From positions 62,001-126,000 of the forward strand of contig CAMWBY010000009.1 in assembly GCA_947172645.1 (NCBI GenBank): a DNA stretch of 64,000 nt, written 5' to 3'. Shown here piece by piece: positions 51,738 through 61,350 of the stretch. Numbering within the stretch: position 1 is the first letter of the stretch; every line of letters starts with the position of its first letter. The translations under genes were made by a program, and so were the position numbers. Under the pieces are notes generated by a model. That model searched no databases. It saw only the letters and a program-made list of their open reading frames with translations, and was not told where the DNA came from. This stretch comes from an uncultured Lachnospiraceae bacterium (GTDB lineage Bacteria > Bacillota > Clostridia > Lachnospirales > Lachnospiraceae).

Positions 51738-52682
51738 ATGAAAAGGATATGGATTATGGCGGGAATCGGGACGGCGGTGGCGGTCATGGCGTTTTTTTCT
51801 TCTTTTCATGTGGAGATACGTCTGTGGACAGAGGCGCTTCTTTTAGGCTTAGTCATTTTGAGTCTGGTTTTTCTGGTGCAGTTAAAACGACAGCAGGAAA
51901 TTTTTGATTTTCTGGTGGAGAAAGAACGGAGAAACAATACCCGTAAAATTACATGGGATGACGAGGAGGCTGAACAGCTAAGAATACTTCGTAAGCGGGT
52001 GGAATACACGGCGCTCCAGAGCCAGATTGACCCGCATTTTTTGTATAATACGCTGGACAGCATACGGAGCCGCGCCCTTGTGGACGGCAACGGGGAGATA
52101 GCCTCCATGACAGAGATTTTGTCGAAATTTTTCAGGTACTGTATCAGCAACGGGGAGAGTTTCATTAAAATCCGGGAGGAAGTGAACCATATCCGGAATT
52201 ATTACTATATCCAGAAGTACCGCTTCGAGGACAAAATCAGTATGGAGGTACGGGTGCCGGAAGAAGAGCTGCTTGACGGCTATATTCCCAAGATGACGCT
52301 GCAGCCGTTAGTGGAAAATGCGATGATACACGGGCTTGAGCAGGTTACCGGAAAAGGAAAGATTACTGTCATTTTGGAAAAGACAGATAAAAAGGTCATC
52401 ATTTATATAGAGGACAATGGGGCGGGAATGTCGGTGGAACAGTTGAACCGACTGAATGAAAAGCTGCGGCAGCCACTGATTGACGCCAACAGAGAGGGCG
52501 GCCGGCATGCCGGGATAGCGCTGGCTAATGTGAACGCCAGGATTCGCCTGACCTGTGGTGAGGAATATGGTATCCATTATCGTTCCGCCTTCGGGAAAGG
52601 CGCCCAGGCTGTATTGACCTTGCCTTATATTGACGAGTTTGAGCGGGTGAAGTATATGGAATTGTTTGAGAGCGGAAGCTGA
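51738..52682 (+). CDS. YesM-type sensor histidine kinase, short form, 314 aa
   Basis: Two membrane segments close to the N-terminus (about 5-22 and 32-50) with almost no loop, so it has no real extracytoplasmic sensor and may read a signal within the membrane or from a partner. A coiled-coil linker follows (50-90), then His100 in SQIDPHFLYNTLDS, the conserved MTLQPLVENAMIHGLE box and IEDNGAGM. ATG 51738 has TTAATATG context and a weak site. It pairs with the frameshifted regulator upstream and most likely controls the sugar importer downstream. Confidence 0.9.
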   Translation: MKRIWIMAGIGTAVAVMAFFSSFHVEIRLWTEALLLGLVILSLVFLVQLKRQQEIFDFLVEKERRNNTRKITWDDEEAEQLRILRKRVEYTALQSQIDPHFLYNTLDSIRSRALVDGNGEIASMTEILSKFFRYCISNGESFIKIREEVNHIRNYYYIQKYRFEDKISMEVRVPEEELLDGYIPKMTLQPLVENAMIHGLEQVTGKGKITVILEKTDKKVIIYIEDNGAGMSVEQLNRLNEKLRQPLIDANREGGRHAGIALANVNARIRLTCGEEYGIHYRSAFGKGAQAVLTLPYIDEFERVKYMELFESGS

Positions 52683-52779
52683 CACACTAAAAAAGCGGCA
52701 AGGAATTTTCGGAATTTCTTTGAAGACGGCACAAGCAAGATTCTGCGAATGTATTGTCGGCAGACGGAGGAAAAAGATT

Positions 52780-54168
52780 ATGCAGGAGTTATTCCGGGTG
52801 GTGGACGGCCGGATGGAGACAGAGGAGTCCTGGTCTTTAAACCGATATAACATGCACATATGTGCGGGGGAAATCCTGTATATTCAAGGTTCGCCGGAAA
52901 GCGGGCTTCACTGTCTGGTGGAATTGTTCACAGGCCGGAGGATGTTGCAGGGCGGCAAAATATTTGTGAGGGAATGCAGATGTATGGCGGTGACGAAAGA
53001 GAGAATCCGTGAGGCGGGGATTTACACCATCACTGCGGAAGCGGACCTGGTGAAAGAACTCAGCGTGGCAGAGAACCTGGAAGTAATCCGCTGGGTTCCT
53101 TTTTCTTTACGGTTTTTTAACCGGAAAAAGATTGAGAAGAAAGTGGATAGGTATCTGGAAAAAGAAGGCGTCAGCCTGCAAAGCAGCAGTATGTTAGGCG
53201 AAGTGGACAGCGGCGCATGCCAGTGCTTGAGTATTCTGAAAGCAAAGATGCATGGCGCGGCCCTCATTGTCCTGGACTGCACAAGGGGTAATTACGAGGG
53301 GAAAAAGGGAGAAAAGCTGTGCAGGCTGATAAAGAGGCTGAGCACAGAGGGGATTGCCTTTATCATCCTTTCGGAACATTTCCTGCCTCTGGCAGGGATG
53401 GCGCACAGAATCCAGGTAATACACAAGGGGTATGACTTGATGGAGTGGCATGGTATGGATGAAAAGCTGAAGGAAGATTTGCTTCATCCCGGCGCTATCC
53501 GTACTGCGGGAGGAAAGGAGACATGCCATGTGCCTTTGTTATATGGGATTTATGATTATGAGTGGGAGACGGAAAAAGGCTTTCTTTCTTATCTACGGCA
53601 ATTTAGTGCGGAAAATCCGTTGCTATGGCAATACGCGGCAGGGATAGAATGTATTCCTGAAAGTTACGGGCTGCAGGGTAAGCTAGCCATCCTGCCGCGG
53701 ACATACAGGGACCTTCAGTTTGATTCCATGGGGATTGAAGACAATATTATCATGGCGATTCCCGGGCGGATTGCCCATGGGGGAAAGTATGGCTTCATTG
53801 ACAGAAATTTCAAACGGTTAATTACCCAGGAGTTTTATGAAAGGGCGGGTGTGCCGCAGGGAGTGAAGTCCGTGGCCGAATTGGACAGGGCGCAGCGCAG
53901 AATCCTTTTCCTCTACCGCTTCGAAGTGGCGAAACCGAAGACCATGCTGATAGACTGTCCCTATATAGGATTGGGCCAGGAGGAGAAGGCGCGGGTGCGC
54001 GCCTATCTGGAAGGACTGGCAAGGAAAGGGATACGGATTGTCTATTTCTCCCAGTCTATGGAAGAATTGCAGGAAGACTGTAAGGAAATTTTTTGCAGCC
54101 ATGATGGAAAAAGACACCAAAGTGCGGGATTTTCCACCTGGGACAGTGTAGGGCCAATGATAAAATAG
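52780..54168 (+). CDS. Degenerate double ABC ATPase (RbsA-like), probably non-catalytic, 462 aa
   Basis: The size and two-half layout match sugar ABC ATPases such as RbsA, but the catalytic motifs are lost: where Walker A should be, residues 37-44 read GSPESGLH (Lys and Ser/Thr replaced by Leu and His). In the second half, the region equivalent to the signature and Walker B is LDRAQRRILFLYRF and TMLIDCPYIGLG rather than LSGGNQQK and DEPTRG. ATG 52780 has CGGAGG nine bases upstream. It lies between the kinase and the transport genes. I infer a regulatory or scaffolding role in signalling from the transporter, but this is unproven. Confidence 0.75.
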   Translation: MQELFRVVDGRMETEESWSLNRYNMHICAGEILYIQGSPESGLHCLVELFTGRRMLQGGKIFVRECRCMAVTKERIREAGIYTITAEADLVKELSVAENLEVIRWVPFSLRFFNRKKIEKKVDRYLEKEGVSLQSSSMLGEVDSGACQCLSILKAKMHGAALIVLDCTRGNYEGKKGEKLCRLIKRLSTEGIAFIILSEHFLPLAGMAHRIQVIHKGYDLMEWHGMDEKLKEDLLHPGAIRTAGGKETCHVPLLYGIYDYEWETEKGFLSYLRQFSAENPLLWQYAAGIECIPESYGLQGKLAILPRTYRDLQFDSMGIEDNIIMAIPGRIAHGGKYGFIDRNFKRLITQEFYERAGVPQGVKSVAELDRAQRRILFLYRFEVAKPKTMLIDCPYIGLGQEEKARVRAYLEGLARKGIRIVYFSQSMEELQEDCKEIFCSHDGKRHQSAGFSTWDSVGPMIK

Positions 54169-54329
54169 TTACATCTTCAAAAGAAACAATGTACTTTCGG
54201 AATCTCTCTTGTACCTGCCGATGCGGCTGATTTTCCGCCATATGTACATCTGGCAAAAAAAACATCTTGCATAATCAGGCACAAAGAGATTCTGGGAGTA
54301 CATAACAAAGAAAGGGAGGATGAATAGTG

Positions 54330-55427
54330 ATGAAGAGACGTTTGGCGCTGCTTTTGGCAGCAGGTATGACAATGGCGGCACTGGCAGGGTGTGGGAACGG
54401 ACAGGCACAGACTGCGGCGCAGCCCCAGGAACAGACAACGGAGGAAGCTCCTGAACAGGAGAACGCGGAGACAGACACGCAGGAGTCAGATGCAGGAGAG
54501 CAGGAAGCAGGCGCATCGGCAGAAGGGGCTTCCGGGGATATCAGCGGGAAGACAATCGGCTATTTGATTCCGGATACTTCGGAGAGCTTTCTGTCATGGC
54601 TTTCCAACGGCGTCAAGGAGAAATTCGAGGCGGACGGCGTCAAGTTGGAGATTGCGGACGCGGCGGGTGATTCTGCCAAGCAGATTAGCCAGATTGAGAA
54701 TTTTGCGGCTTCCGGGACGGATTTAATCATTGTTATGGCGGTGGACCCTACAAGCGTAGGCGACGCGTTAAAGCGTGCACAGGAGCAGGGCACACTGGTC
54801 ATGGTGGCGGGGAGCGATACGGGTGTTTATGACGCGTCCATGATGACAGACCAATACGACGACGGATGCCAGATGGCACAGATGGCGGTGACATGGATTG
54901 ACGAAGTATATCCGGACGCGGCGCCCGGCAGCATCGAAGTGGCAATCTTAGAGTCCAGGGACACGCCGGAAGCAAGCCTTCGGTGCGACGGTATGAATAC
55001 GATTGTGGAGCTGACTGACAAAGTGAATGTGGTACAGACGGTAGGCGGCATAAAAGACAATGCGACGGCGCAGGCTGCCATGGAGAATATTATGCAGGTA
55101 AATCCGGATATCAAAGTGGTGCTTTGCTATAATTCCGGCGGCGGCATGGGCGTGAATGAGTTCGTCATGAGACAGGGCTCTCCGGTATCCGACCCGTCTA
55201 AGTTTGCAGTGTTTGCATCGGATACGGACGAGGCGTCGCTTGATTTGGTTGCAAAATCTGCAACGGACGAGGCAGTTTTGAGAGGCATCATTAAGTTTGG
55301 CAGCAATGATTTGATTGGCGATACTTATAACCTGGCGAAAAAAATGATTAGCGGGGAAGCTTACGAAGTAATGAACCCGGACCCGCTTACGAAGGTGACG
55401 CCGGAGAACGTAGCAGAAATTCAGTAA
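54330..55427 (+). CDS. Sugar-binding lipoprotein (RbsB type), 365 aa
   Basis: A lipoprotein with signal MKRRLALLLAAGMTMAALAG and lipobox Cys21, then a long acidic Gln/Glu/Ala-rich linker (about 22-72) and a periplasmic-binding-protein type 1 domain (TIGYLIPDTSESFLSWLSNG, then DLIIVMAVDPTSVGDALKRA, VKVVLCYNSGGGMG). ATG 54330 has GGGAGGA nine bases upstream; the GTG at 54327 is a less likely start. A terminator at 55435-55471 separates it from the ATPase gene. Substrate: a monosaccharide or related small sugar, unknown. Confidence 0.93.
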   Translation: MKRRLALLLAAGMTMAALAGCGNGQAQTAAQPQEQTTEEAPEQENAETDTQESDAGEQEAGASAEGASGDISGKTIGYLIPDTSESFLSWLSNGVKEKFEADGVKLEIADAAGDSAKQISQIENFAASGTDLIIVMAVDPTSVGDALKRAQEQGTLVMVAGSDTGVYDASMMTDQYDDGCQMAQMAVTWIDEVYPDAAPGSIEVAILESRDTPEASLRCDGMNTIVELTDKVNVVQTVGGIKDNATAQAAMENIMQVNPDIKVVLCYNSGGGMGVNEFVMRQGSPVSDPSKFAVFASDTDEASLDLVAKSATDEAVLRGIIKFGSNDLIGDTYNLAKKMISGEAYEVMNPDPLTKVTPENVAEIQ

Positions 55428-55434
55428 AGTGGAA

Positions 55435-55471
55435 AAGGTTGCTGCAAATTGGCTTTGCGGCAGCCTTTTTG
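55435..55471 (+). terminator. Intra-operon terminator behind the binding-protein gene
   Basis: AAGGTTGCTGCAAA/TTTGCGGCAGCCTT stem with loop TTGGC and a T5 tract. Seven bases behind the stop, 39 bases before the ATPase gene. It would make the binding protein more abundant than the membrane parts. Confidence 0.8.
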
Positions 55472-55509
55472 GCTAAAAGGAAAGTTTAGGGACTGCATGG
55501 AGGTGAAGG

Positions 55510-56982
55510 ATGGAACCTATATTATCTTTAAATCATATTACGAAACTGTATCCCGGGGTGGTCGCGCTCAATGATTTCTCCGTTGATTTTGCACCGGGGG
55601 AGGTACATGCTCTGTTGGGGGAGAATGGGGCGGGAAAGTCCACGCTGATTAAGGTGATTTCCGGAGCAATTGCTCCGGATAAGGGTGAAATTCAGTTTAA
55701 GGGGAAGAAGTACAGCAAGATGACGCCGGCCATTTCCAGAGGAGAAGGAATTGAGGTAATCTATCAGGAGTTCAACCTGGTGGACACATTGTCCGTGGCG
55801 GAAAATATCTGTATGGGAGAACGGTACGGACGGTTTGTGGATTTTAAGAAGATGGAAGAGAAGGCGGCTGAGATATTCACGAAATTTAAGATTGATATCA
55901 ACCCGAAGGAGACGGTGGAGAGTCTTTCCACAGCGCATAAGCAGATTGTGGAAATATCCAAAGCGATTTCCAAGAAATGCGACTTACTGATTATGGACGA
56001 ACCGAGCGCGCCGCTTACGGTGAATGAAGTGGACGCCATGTTTGATATCGTCCGCACGCTGAAAGCGCAGGGAATCACGATTATATACATATCGCACCGG
56101 ATGGATGAAATTTTTACCATTGCCGACAGAGTGACGGTGATGAGGGACGGCGGTTTTGTAAAGACGCTGTATGTGAAGGACACGGACAGGGATGAACTGA
56201 TTAGCCTGATGGTTGGGCGGGAACTGAGCGGCACTTATCCCGCGCCGGAGAAGACATACGAAGAAGAATTGTTCCGTGTGGAAAATATGAGCGGGAACGG
56301 CGATAAAGATATTTCTTTTTCCCTGAGAAAAGGAGAAATCCTTGGACTGGCCGGTTTGGTTGGCGCAGGGCGCACAGAGCTTGCCCGTCTAATTTATGGG
56401 GCGGACAGGGCGGAAGCGGGGAAGATGTACCTGGAAGGGAAGGAGATTGCCATCAAGTCTACATCGGATGCAATAAGGAGCGGCATCGGACTGATTCCTG
56501 AGGACAGGAAACAGCAGGGATGCTTTTTAGAGCAGAGCATCGAGTGGAACATTGCGTTTAACAATATCCGAAATATGTCGAAATCAGGGTTTGTCGACAG
56601 GAAAAAGGTGAGGGAGACTTCGGAAAAATATTGCGACATCCTCAGGGTAAAAACCCCAAGCCTTAACCAGTTCGTGAAAAATTTGAGCGGCGGCAACCAG
56701 CAGAAGGTGGTAATCGCCAAGACCCTGGCGGCACAGTCAAAAGTAATTATTTTCGATGAGCCTACGAGGGGAATCGACGTGGGGGCGAAACATGAGATTT
56801 ATGAACTGATGTGTTCCCTGGCGGATGAGGGAATCGGCATTATTATGATTTCATCCGATATGGAAGAACTGCTTGGGATGTCCCAGAGGATTCTTGTCAT
56901 GGCGGAAGGGAAAATCAACGGCGAACTGGAAAAAGAGAAGTTCAGCCAGGAAACGATATTGAAATACGCATCGAATTGTTAA
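55510..56982 (+). CDS. Sugar ABC transporter ATPase (RbsA type), 490 aa
   Basis: Two complete ABC modules in one chain, as in ribose-type importers. The first has Walker A GENGAGKS (37-44), and MDEPSAPLTVNEV where Walker B ends. The second has the signature LSGGNQQKVVIAKTLA and the Walker B IIFDEPTRGIDVG, with a partly changed second Walker A (GLVGAGRTELA), usual for RbsA. It powers the permease directly downstream. ATG 55510 has GGAGGTG five to eight bases upstream. Confidence 0.95.
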   Translation: MEPILSLNHITKLYPGVVALNDFSVDFAPGEVHALLGENGAGKSTLIKVISGAIAPDKGEIQFKGKKYSKMTPAISRGEGIEVIYQEFNLVDTLSVAENICMGERYGRFVDFKKMEEKAAEIFTKFKIDINPKETVESLSTAHKQIVEISKAISKKCDLLIMDEPSAPLTVNEVDAMFDIVRTLKAQGITIIYISHRMDEIFTIADRVTVMRDGGFVKTLYVKDTDRDELISLMVGRELSGTYPAPEKTYEEELFRVENMSGNGDKDISFSLRKGEILGLAGLVGAGRTELARLIYGADRAEAGKMYLEGKEIAIKSTSDAIRSGIGLIPEDRKQQGCFLEQSIEWNIAFNNIRNMSKSGFVDRKKVRETSEKYCDILRVKTPSLNQFVKNLSGGNQQKVVIAKTLAAQSKVIIFDEPTRGIDVGAKHEIYELMCSLADEGIGIIMISSDMEELLGMSQRILVMAEGKINGELEKEKFSQETILKYASNC

Positions 56983-56995
56983 GAGGAGGAAGAGA

Positions 56996-57946
56996 ATGAA
57001 GGCGATTGATTTATTAAAGAAATTTACCATTATATTTGTCCTGATTGGACTGGTAATTGTTTTTTCCGTGATAAACCCGGTGTTTTTTTCGGTTCAGAAC
57101 TTTACAAATATTTTCGTGCAGCAGTCTTATGTGATTATTGCCGCCATCGGGCTTGCCTTTGTCATGATAAGCGGCGGCATGGATTTGTCCGTGGGCTATC
57201 AGATGTCAATGGTGGGCATTATGACGGCGCTTGCAATGATGTGGTGGAACCTGCCCATGCCTGTGGCTGTGGTGATTGGTTTGGCGACAGGTGTGCTCCT
57301 TGGAATTATTAACGGTGTGGCGGCGGTGTCGCTGAAAGTGCATCCTCTTATCGTGACACTGGGGACGATGACAATTTTCCAGGGAGTCTCCTATATTATT
57401 TCCAATTCAAACCCGATTTTCGGCCTTCCGGATTCTTTCAAATTCCTTGGACAGGGATATGTGCTTGGGATTCCTGTGTGCGTCCTCATTATGATTGTGA
57501 TTGTGGCGCTTGCCAGCCTGATTTTGAACAAAACATATTTCGGGCGTTATGTCTATGCCCTTGGAAGCAACGACGAAGCTGCCCATCTGGCAGGCGTCAA
57601 TGTGAAGTGGATGAAAGTCTGTGTCTTTATTATCAGTGGGTTCTGCGTGGCGATTTCTTCTATTATATTGGTTGCCCGGGCAGGCTCCGCGACAAGTGCA
57701 ACCGGCGTGGGGACGGAATTTACATGTATGACTGCGGCAGTCCTTGGCGGGGTCAGCTTCAAGGGCGGCGCCGGGAAGGTGTGGGGCGTCATAACGGGTG
57801 TTCTGATTCTCGGCGTGCTGTCCAGCGGGATGCAGATTATCGGCCTGGGGACATATCCGCAGTATGTGGCCAAGGGGTTGGTGCTGCTTGCGGCCGTGGG
57901 ATTTGATAATTACCAGAAAACGGCGAAGGTGAAGAAAGTGGATTGA
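56996..57946 (+). CDS. Sugar ABC transporter permease (RbsC type), 316 aa
   Basis: A BPD_transp_2 family membrane protein with eight to ten predicted segments; family motifs ISGGMDLSVGYQMSMVGIMT and GGVSFKGGAGKVWGVITGVL. A single permease, so it probably acts as a homodimer. ATG 56996 has AAGAGGAGGA eight bases upstream, 13 bases after the ATPase stop. It is the last gene of the importer operon; no clear terminator follows. Confidence 0.94.
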   Translation: MKAIDLLKKFTIIFVLIGLVIVFSVINPVFFSVQNFTNIFVQQSYVIIAAIGLAFVMISGGMDLSVGYQMSMVGIMTALAMMWWNLPMPVAVVIGLATGVLLGIINGVAAVSLKVHPLIVTLGTMTIFQGVSYIISNSNPIFGLPDSFKFLGQGYVLGIPVCVLIMIVIVALASLILNKTYFGRYVYALGSNDEAAHLAGVNVKWMKVCVFIISGFCVAISSIILVARAGSATSATGVGTEFTCMTAAVLGGVSFKGGAGKVWGVITGVLILGVLSSGMQIIGLGTYPQYVAKGLVLLAAVGFDNYQKTAKVKKVD

Positions 57947-57998
57947 TTGTAACCAGAATGTAACATCCATAGCCTATGATAGTCCTAACACCACATAT

Positions 57999-58029
57999 TT
58001 GATATGTGCATCCGGTAAAAGTGTATAAT
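57999..58029 (+). promoter_or_regulatory. Promoter of the MacB-like ABC operon
   Basis: TTGATA (57999-58004), 19-base spacer, TATAAT (58024-58029), 24 bases before the ATG of the ABC ATPase. Confidence 0.55.
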
Positions 58030-58052
58030 AGGAATAAGGAGAATCACAGGCT

Positions 58053-58757
58053 ATGGAAATTTTAAAGGCGGTAAACTTAAAGAAGTATTATGGCAGCGGG
58101 GACAGTCTGGTCAGGGCGGTGGACGACGTCAGCTTTTCTGTCGAAAAAGGCAGCTTCACGGCTATCGTGGGGACGTCGGGCAGCGGGAAGACGACGCTGT
58201 TAAATTTAATTGGCGGATTGGATTATGCGGACGGAGGGGAAGTTATCATCGACGGACATTCCATTATGGAGATGAGCGAGGAAGAGCTGACCGTGTTCCG
58301 CCGCAGGAATATCGGTTTCGTCTTCCAGAACTATAACCTGATTTCGGTGCAGAACGTATATAAGAATATCGTTCTGCCCATCAGGCTGGACGGAAGACAG
58401 CCGGATAAAAAGTATATCAGCCATATCTGTGGACAGCTTGGCATCGACGGAAAACTTGACAGATACCCGAACCAACTTTCCGGCGGGCAGCAGCAGAGAG
58501 TGTCCATCGCCAGGGCAATCGCGGCGAAGCCGGCGGTGCTTCTGGCGGACGAGCCGACGGGCAATCTGGATTCCAAGACCAGTGCGGAGGTGATGGGGCT
58601 TTTAAAGATGACGTCCAGGGAATTTCACCAGACCATCATCATGATTACCCATAATGAAGCGATTGCGCAGCTTGCCGACCGGGTAATCCATCTGGAGGAC
58701 GGCAGGATTGTGGGGCAGCAGGGAGAAGTGTTTTCCGGGCAGGAGGTGCAGCGATGA
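58053..58757 (+). CDS. ABC transporter ATPase, MacB/BceA type, 234 aa
   Basis: ATPase of a FtsX-type transporter. Walker A GTSGSGKT (40-47), signature [16 protein letters not shown], Walker [12 protein letters not shown]. It forms an operon with the large permease, overlapping it by four bases (ATGA, 58754-58757). ATG 58053 has AATAAGGAG 10 bases upstream. Complexes of this type export antibiotics or peptides or transmit an envelope-stress signal with a linked two-component system, which is present here. Confidence 0.95.
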   Translation: MEILKAVNLKKYYGSGDSLVRAVDDVSFSVEKGSFTAIVGTSGSGKTTLLNLIGGLDYADGGEVIIDGHSIMEMSEEELTVFRRRNIGFVFQNYNLISVQNVYKNIVLPIRLDGRQPDKKYISHICGQLGIDGKLDRYPNQLSGGQQQRVSIARAIAAKPAVLLADEPTGNLDSKTSAEVMGLLKMTSREFHQTIIMITHNEAIAQLADRVIHLEDGRIVGQQGEVFSGQEVQR

Positions 58758-61300
58758 GTCTTATGTTTCGGAATTCTAATGCGGTATTGGAAAGGGAATT
58801 GGCGGCGGAAGATTACAAGGCGCATCCGGTCAGGAACCGTCTGGCGATTCTGGCGGTGGCGCTGACGGCGGTTCTTATGGTGGTTACGTTTACGGTGGGC
58901 ATTGGCCTGGTGCGGACGGCGGTGCTTTCCATGGGCGCGTCGCCGGGGCCCGGCGCGGACTCAAGCAGCATTTACGGAGACGAGAACATTCTTGAAAAGA
59001 TTAGGAGACAGCCCCAGGTAGATTGGGCGGCGTACGTGAAGAGGTGCAGCAGCACACACCTCCATAATCAGGAATTTACCGGGCTGGACGTGTATCTTTT
59101 TGCGGCGGATGAAGTACATTATGACAAGAATATGATAGACTTGATTTCGGGTGATTATCCGAAGGGACCCGAAGAAATCCTTCTCTCAGACACCATGTCC
59201 GAGCACCTGGGGTTAGACGGGCAGACGGGGATTGAATATACGCTTAAGGTAGTGGTGCAGAAGGGGGATGAGGAAGTAGAGCAGGAGATTCCCATGACGG
59301 TGTGCGGCTATTACCACAATCCTTTAGGAAACTGTGCAGAGGTCTATGAGGAAATCTATACGGACAAGTCCTTTATCGAAACTTACAATCCGGGTCTTCC
59401 GGCAGGATATGATACAATCTATGTAAAATTAAATAATTTAAATCCGTTAAAATTCAAACATGACGTGCCAATGAAATTGTATGAACTCAATGAGGCGGTG
59501 GGCGGCAACGGCGGAAGCTTCAAGCACAGCGACGTGACGGCGATAACCGTGGCGCCGATGATATTGATTGTCCTGTGCATTATGTTCTGCGGATATTTTT
59601 TTATCTATAATATATTTGACATTTCGGTTGTGAATGACATCCGCTTCTATGGGGAGTTAAAAACAATCGGTATGACCTCCAGGCAGCTTAGGCGTATGCT
59701 GTTTTGGCAGATGAACAGGATTGCATTTTGGGGAATCATAACAGGCGGAATGTTTGGATGCATCGCAGGGCAGGCAGCTTCCGGCAAGCTTTTGGGCACG
59801 TTTGCGGAGAATATCGCCATGTATTATAAGCCGGCGGGGCTTATTGAGACTCTTGCGCTCGGCGGCGTGTTTTCATGGATTACCATTTATATCAGTACGA
59901 TGAAGCCTTTTGGCATTGCCTGCAAGGTTTCTCCGGTGGAAGCGGCGAGATATCGCTCCAAGCGGAAAAAGGGCGTATTCTCCGTTGTTTCTTTTGCTTT
60001 AAGCGGCATTCTGTTTCTTGTGGTGTACACGGTGGCTATGGGATTTTCGGTGGAAATCCAGATTGACAGACGGAATCATTCGGAGTTCCACATCCGGCAT
60101 AAGGGCATTATGTGGGTACAGAATGAACCCTATGTGCCAATCGGTAAAGAGCTGACAGAAAAGCTGCAGGATTTGGAGTTTGCGGAAGATTTCAAAACTT
60201 ATTATATTGCGCGGACGAAACCGAACCATTATTTTAACGGCGGCGCAAACGTATATGAGACGTCGGCGGAGATTGCCAGGGACGGGGAAGTGGCAAGGGA
60301 CCGGATTGCCTATTTAAAAAGCCAACGTCTGAATGCCCCCGAGGAGGAAGCGGTGAGCTTCAATGAGCGGGGGAACCTGCCCATCAGAGTGGCGGGCCTG
60401 GATTTTGAATGCCTGACGGAGGAAATGGCGTATTATAAGGTGTTGGAAGGAAGCATAGACCCAGAGAAGTTTGCGGAAGGGGACAGTATGGTCTACCTCC
60501 GGGAAGGCATAGGAGAGAACAGGGGGTTGGGAGACGGGATGGAATACCGGATTCACGCCGGAGATGAGGTTTCGGTGACCTTTTACGATGATGTGGCGGA
60601 CAGATATGTGGAGAAGAAACTCAATGTGATGGCGGTGGTTACCGGGCAGGATGTATATGGCGTGAGCAGTATGTATTATTCCAATATCTGGTTGGAGAAG
60701 GATACTTTTCGAAGCATTTATTCTGATTATGAAAACCTTGTGGGCGCTGTCCGTTTCAATGGGGCGGCACGGACAGAGGATGGACGGACGCTTTCGGAAC
60801 AGGAAAAGCAGGAGATGGTGGAACGGGTCCTTAAGGAGGACGGCAATCTGCAGTTATTGCTTGATTCCGTATATCAGGACAGGGTATATTTTACACAGAT
60901 GAAGAGGACGGTTACAGTATTCGGCATGTTCCTGGTTGTGATTGTAGGGCTGATTGGGATAGCCAATATGGTGAATACGGTGACTACGGATGTGATGGCG
61001 AGGAAAACAGAGTATGCCGCCATGCAGTCTATCGGCATGACGGGAAGGCAGATGCAAATGGATATTTTCAAGAAATATGCAGCTTATACGTTCACGGCGC
61101 TAGGGTTTGCCGTTGTGGCAGGCGGGGTAATCTGTTATCTGGTAGGCTTGGATGTGGTATTTAATTTTTCACTGTCTGCGTTTGTCCAGGCAGTTGGGAT
61201 TTTCCTGCTGTTTTCCGTGACATTGTGCGTGGTGACGTCCAGAACCCTTACCAAGGTGATGAACCGTAAATCGGTGGTGGAGCGGCTTAAGTGTGAATAA
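58754..61300 (+). CDS. FtsX-family ABC permease, 848 aa
   Basis: Has a first membrane segment near residues 30-55, a large extracytoplasmic domain (about 60-270), three segments around 275-380, a further segment near 415-435, a second extracytoplasmic domain (about 440-710) and three C-terminal segments. FtsX signatures near each membrane bundle (FYGELKTIGMTSRQLRRML; RKTEYAAMQSIGMTGRQMQM) mark the two halves. Works with the ATPase encoded upstream. ATG 58754 overlaps the ATPase stop. The large extracytoplasmic loops suggest a peptide-sensing or export role like BceB or MacB. Confidence 0.93.
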   Translation: MSLMFRNSNAVLERELAAEDYKAHPVRNRLAILAVALTAVLMVVTFTVGIGLVRTAVLSMGASPGPGADSSSIYGDENILEKIRRQPQVDWAAYVKRCSSTHLHNQEFTGLDVYLFAADEVHYDKNMIDLISGDYPKGPEEILLSDTMSEHLGLDGQTGIEYTLKVVVQKGDEEVEQEIPMTVCGYYHNPLGNCAEVYEEIYTDKSFIETYNPGLPAGYDTIYVKLNNLNPLKFKHDVPMKLYELNEAVGGNGGSFKHSDVTAITVAPMILIVLCIMFCGYFFIYNIFDISVVNDIRFYGELKTIGMTSRQLRRMLFWQMNRIAFWGIITGGMFGCIAGQAASGKLLGTFAENIAMYYKPAGLIETLALGGVFSWITIYISTMKPFGIACKVSPVEAARYRSKRKKGVFSVVSFALSGILFLVVYTVAMGFSVEIQIDRRNHSEFHIRHKGIMWVQNEPYVPIGKELTEKLQDLEFAEDFKTYYIARTKPNHYFNGGANVYETSAEIARDGEVARDRIAYLKSQRLNAPEEEAVSFNERGNLPIRVAGLDFECLTEEMAYYKVLEGSIDPEKFAEGDSMVYLREGIGENRGLGDGMEYRIHAGDEVSVTFYDDVADRYVEKKLNVMAVVTGQDVYGVSSMYYSNIWLEKDTFRSIYSDYENLVGAVRFNGAARTEDGRTLSEQEKQEMVERVLKEDGNLQLLLDSVYQDRVYFTQMKRTVTVFGMFLVVIVGLIGIANMVNTVTTDVMARKTEYAAMQSIGMTGRQMQMDIFKKYAAYTFTALGFAVVAGGVICYLVGLDVVFNFSLSAFVQAVGIFLLFSVTLCVVTSRTLTKVMNRKSVVERLKCE

Positions 61301-61325
61301 AACAAACTTACAAACAAGTTTGTTT
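61300..61325 (+). terminator. Inverted repeat between the permease and the regulator gene
   Basis: AACAAACTT - ACAAAC - AAGTTTGTT, nine-base perfect stem, followed by TGTCTGTG. It overlaps the end of the permease stop codon. It could be a partial terminator or an operator; the T tract is poor. Confidence 0.45.
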
Positions 61326-61350
61326 GTCTGTGAACAGTCGGGAGGAAATT

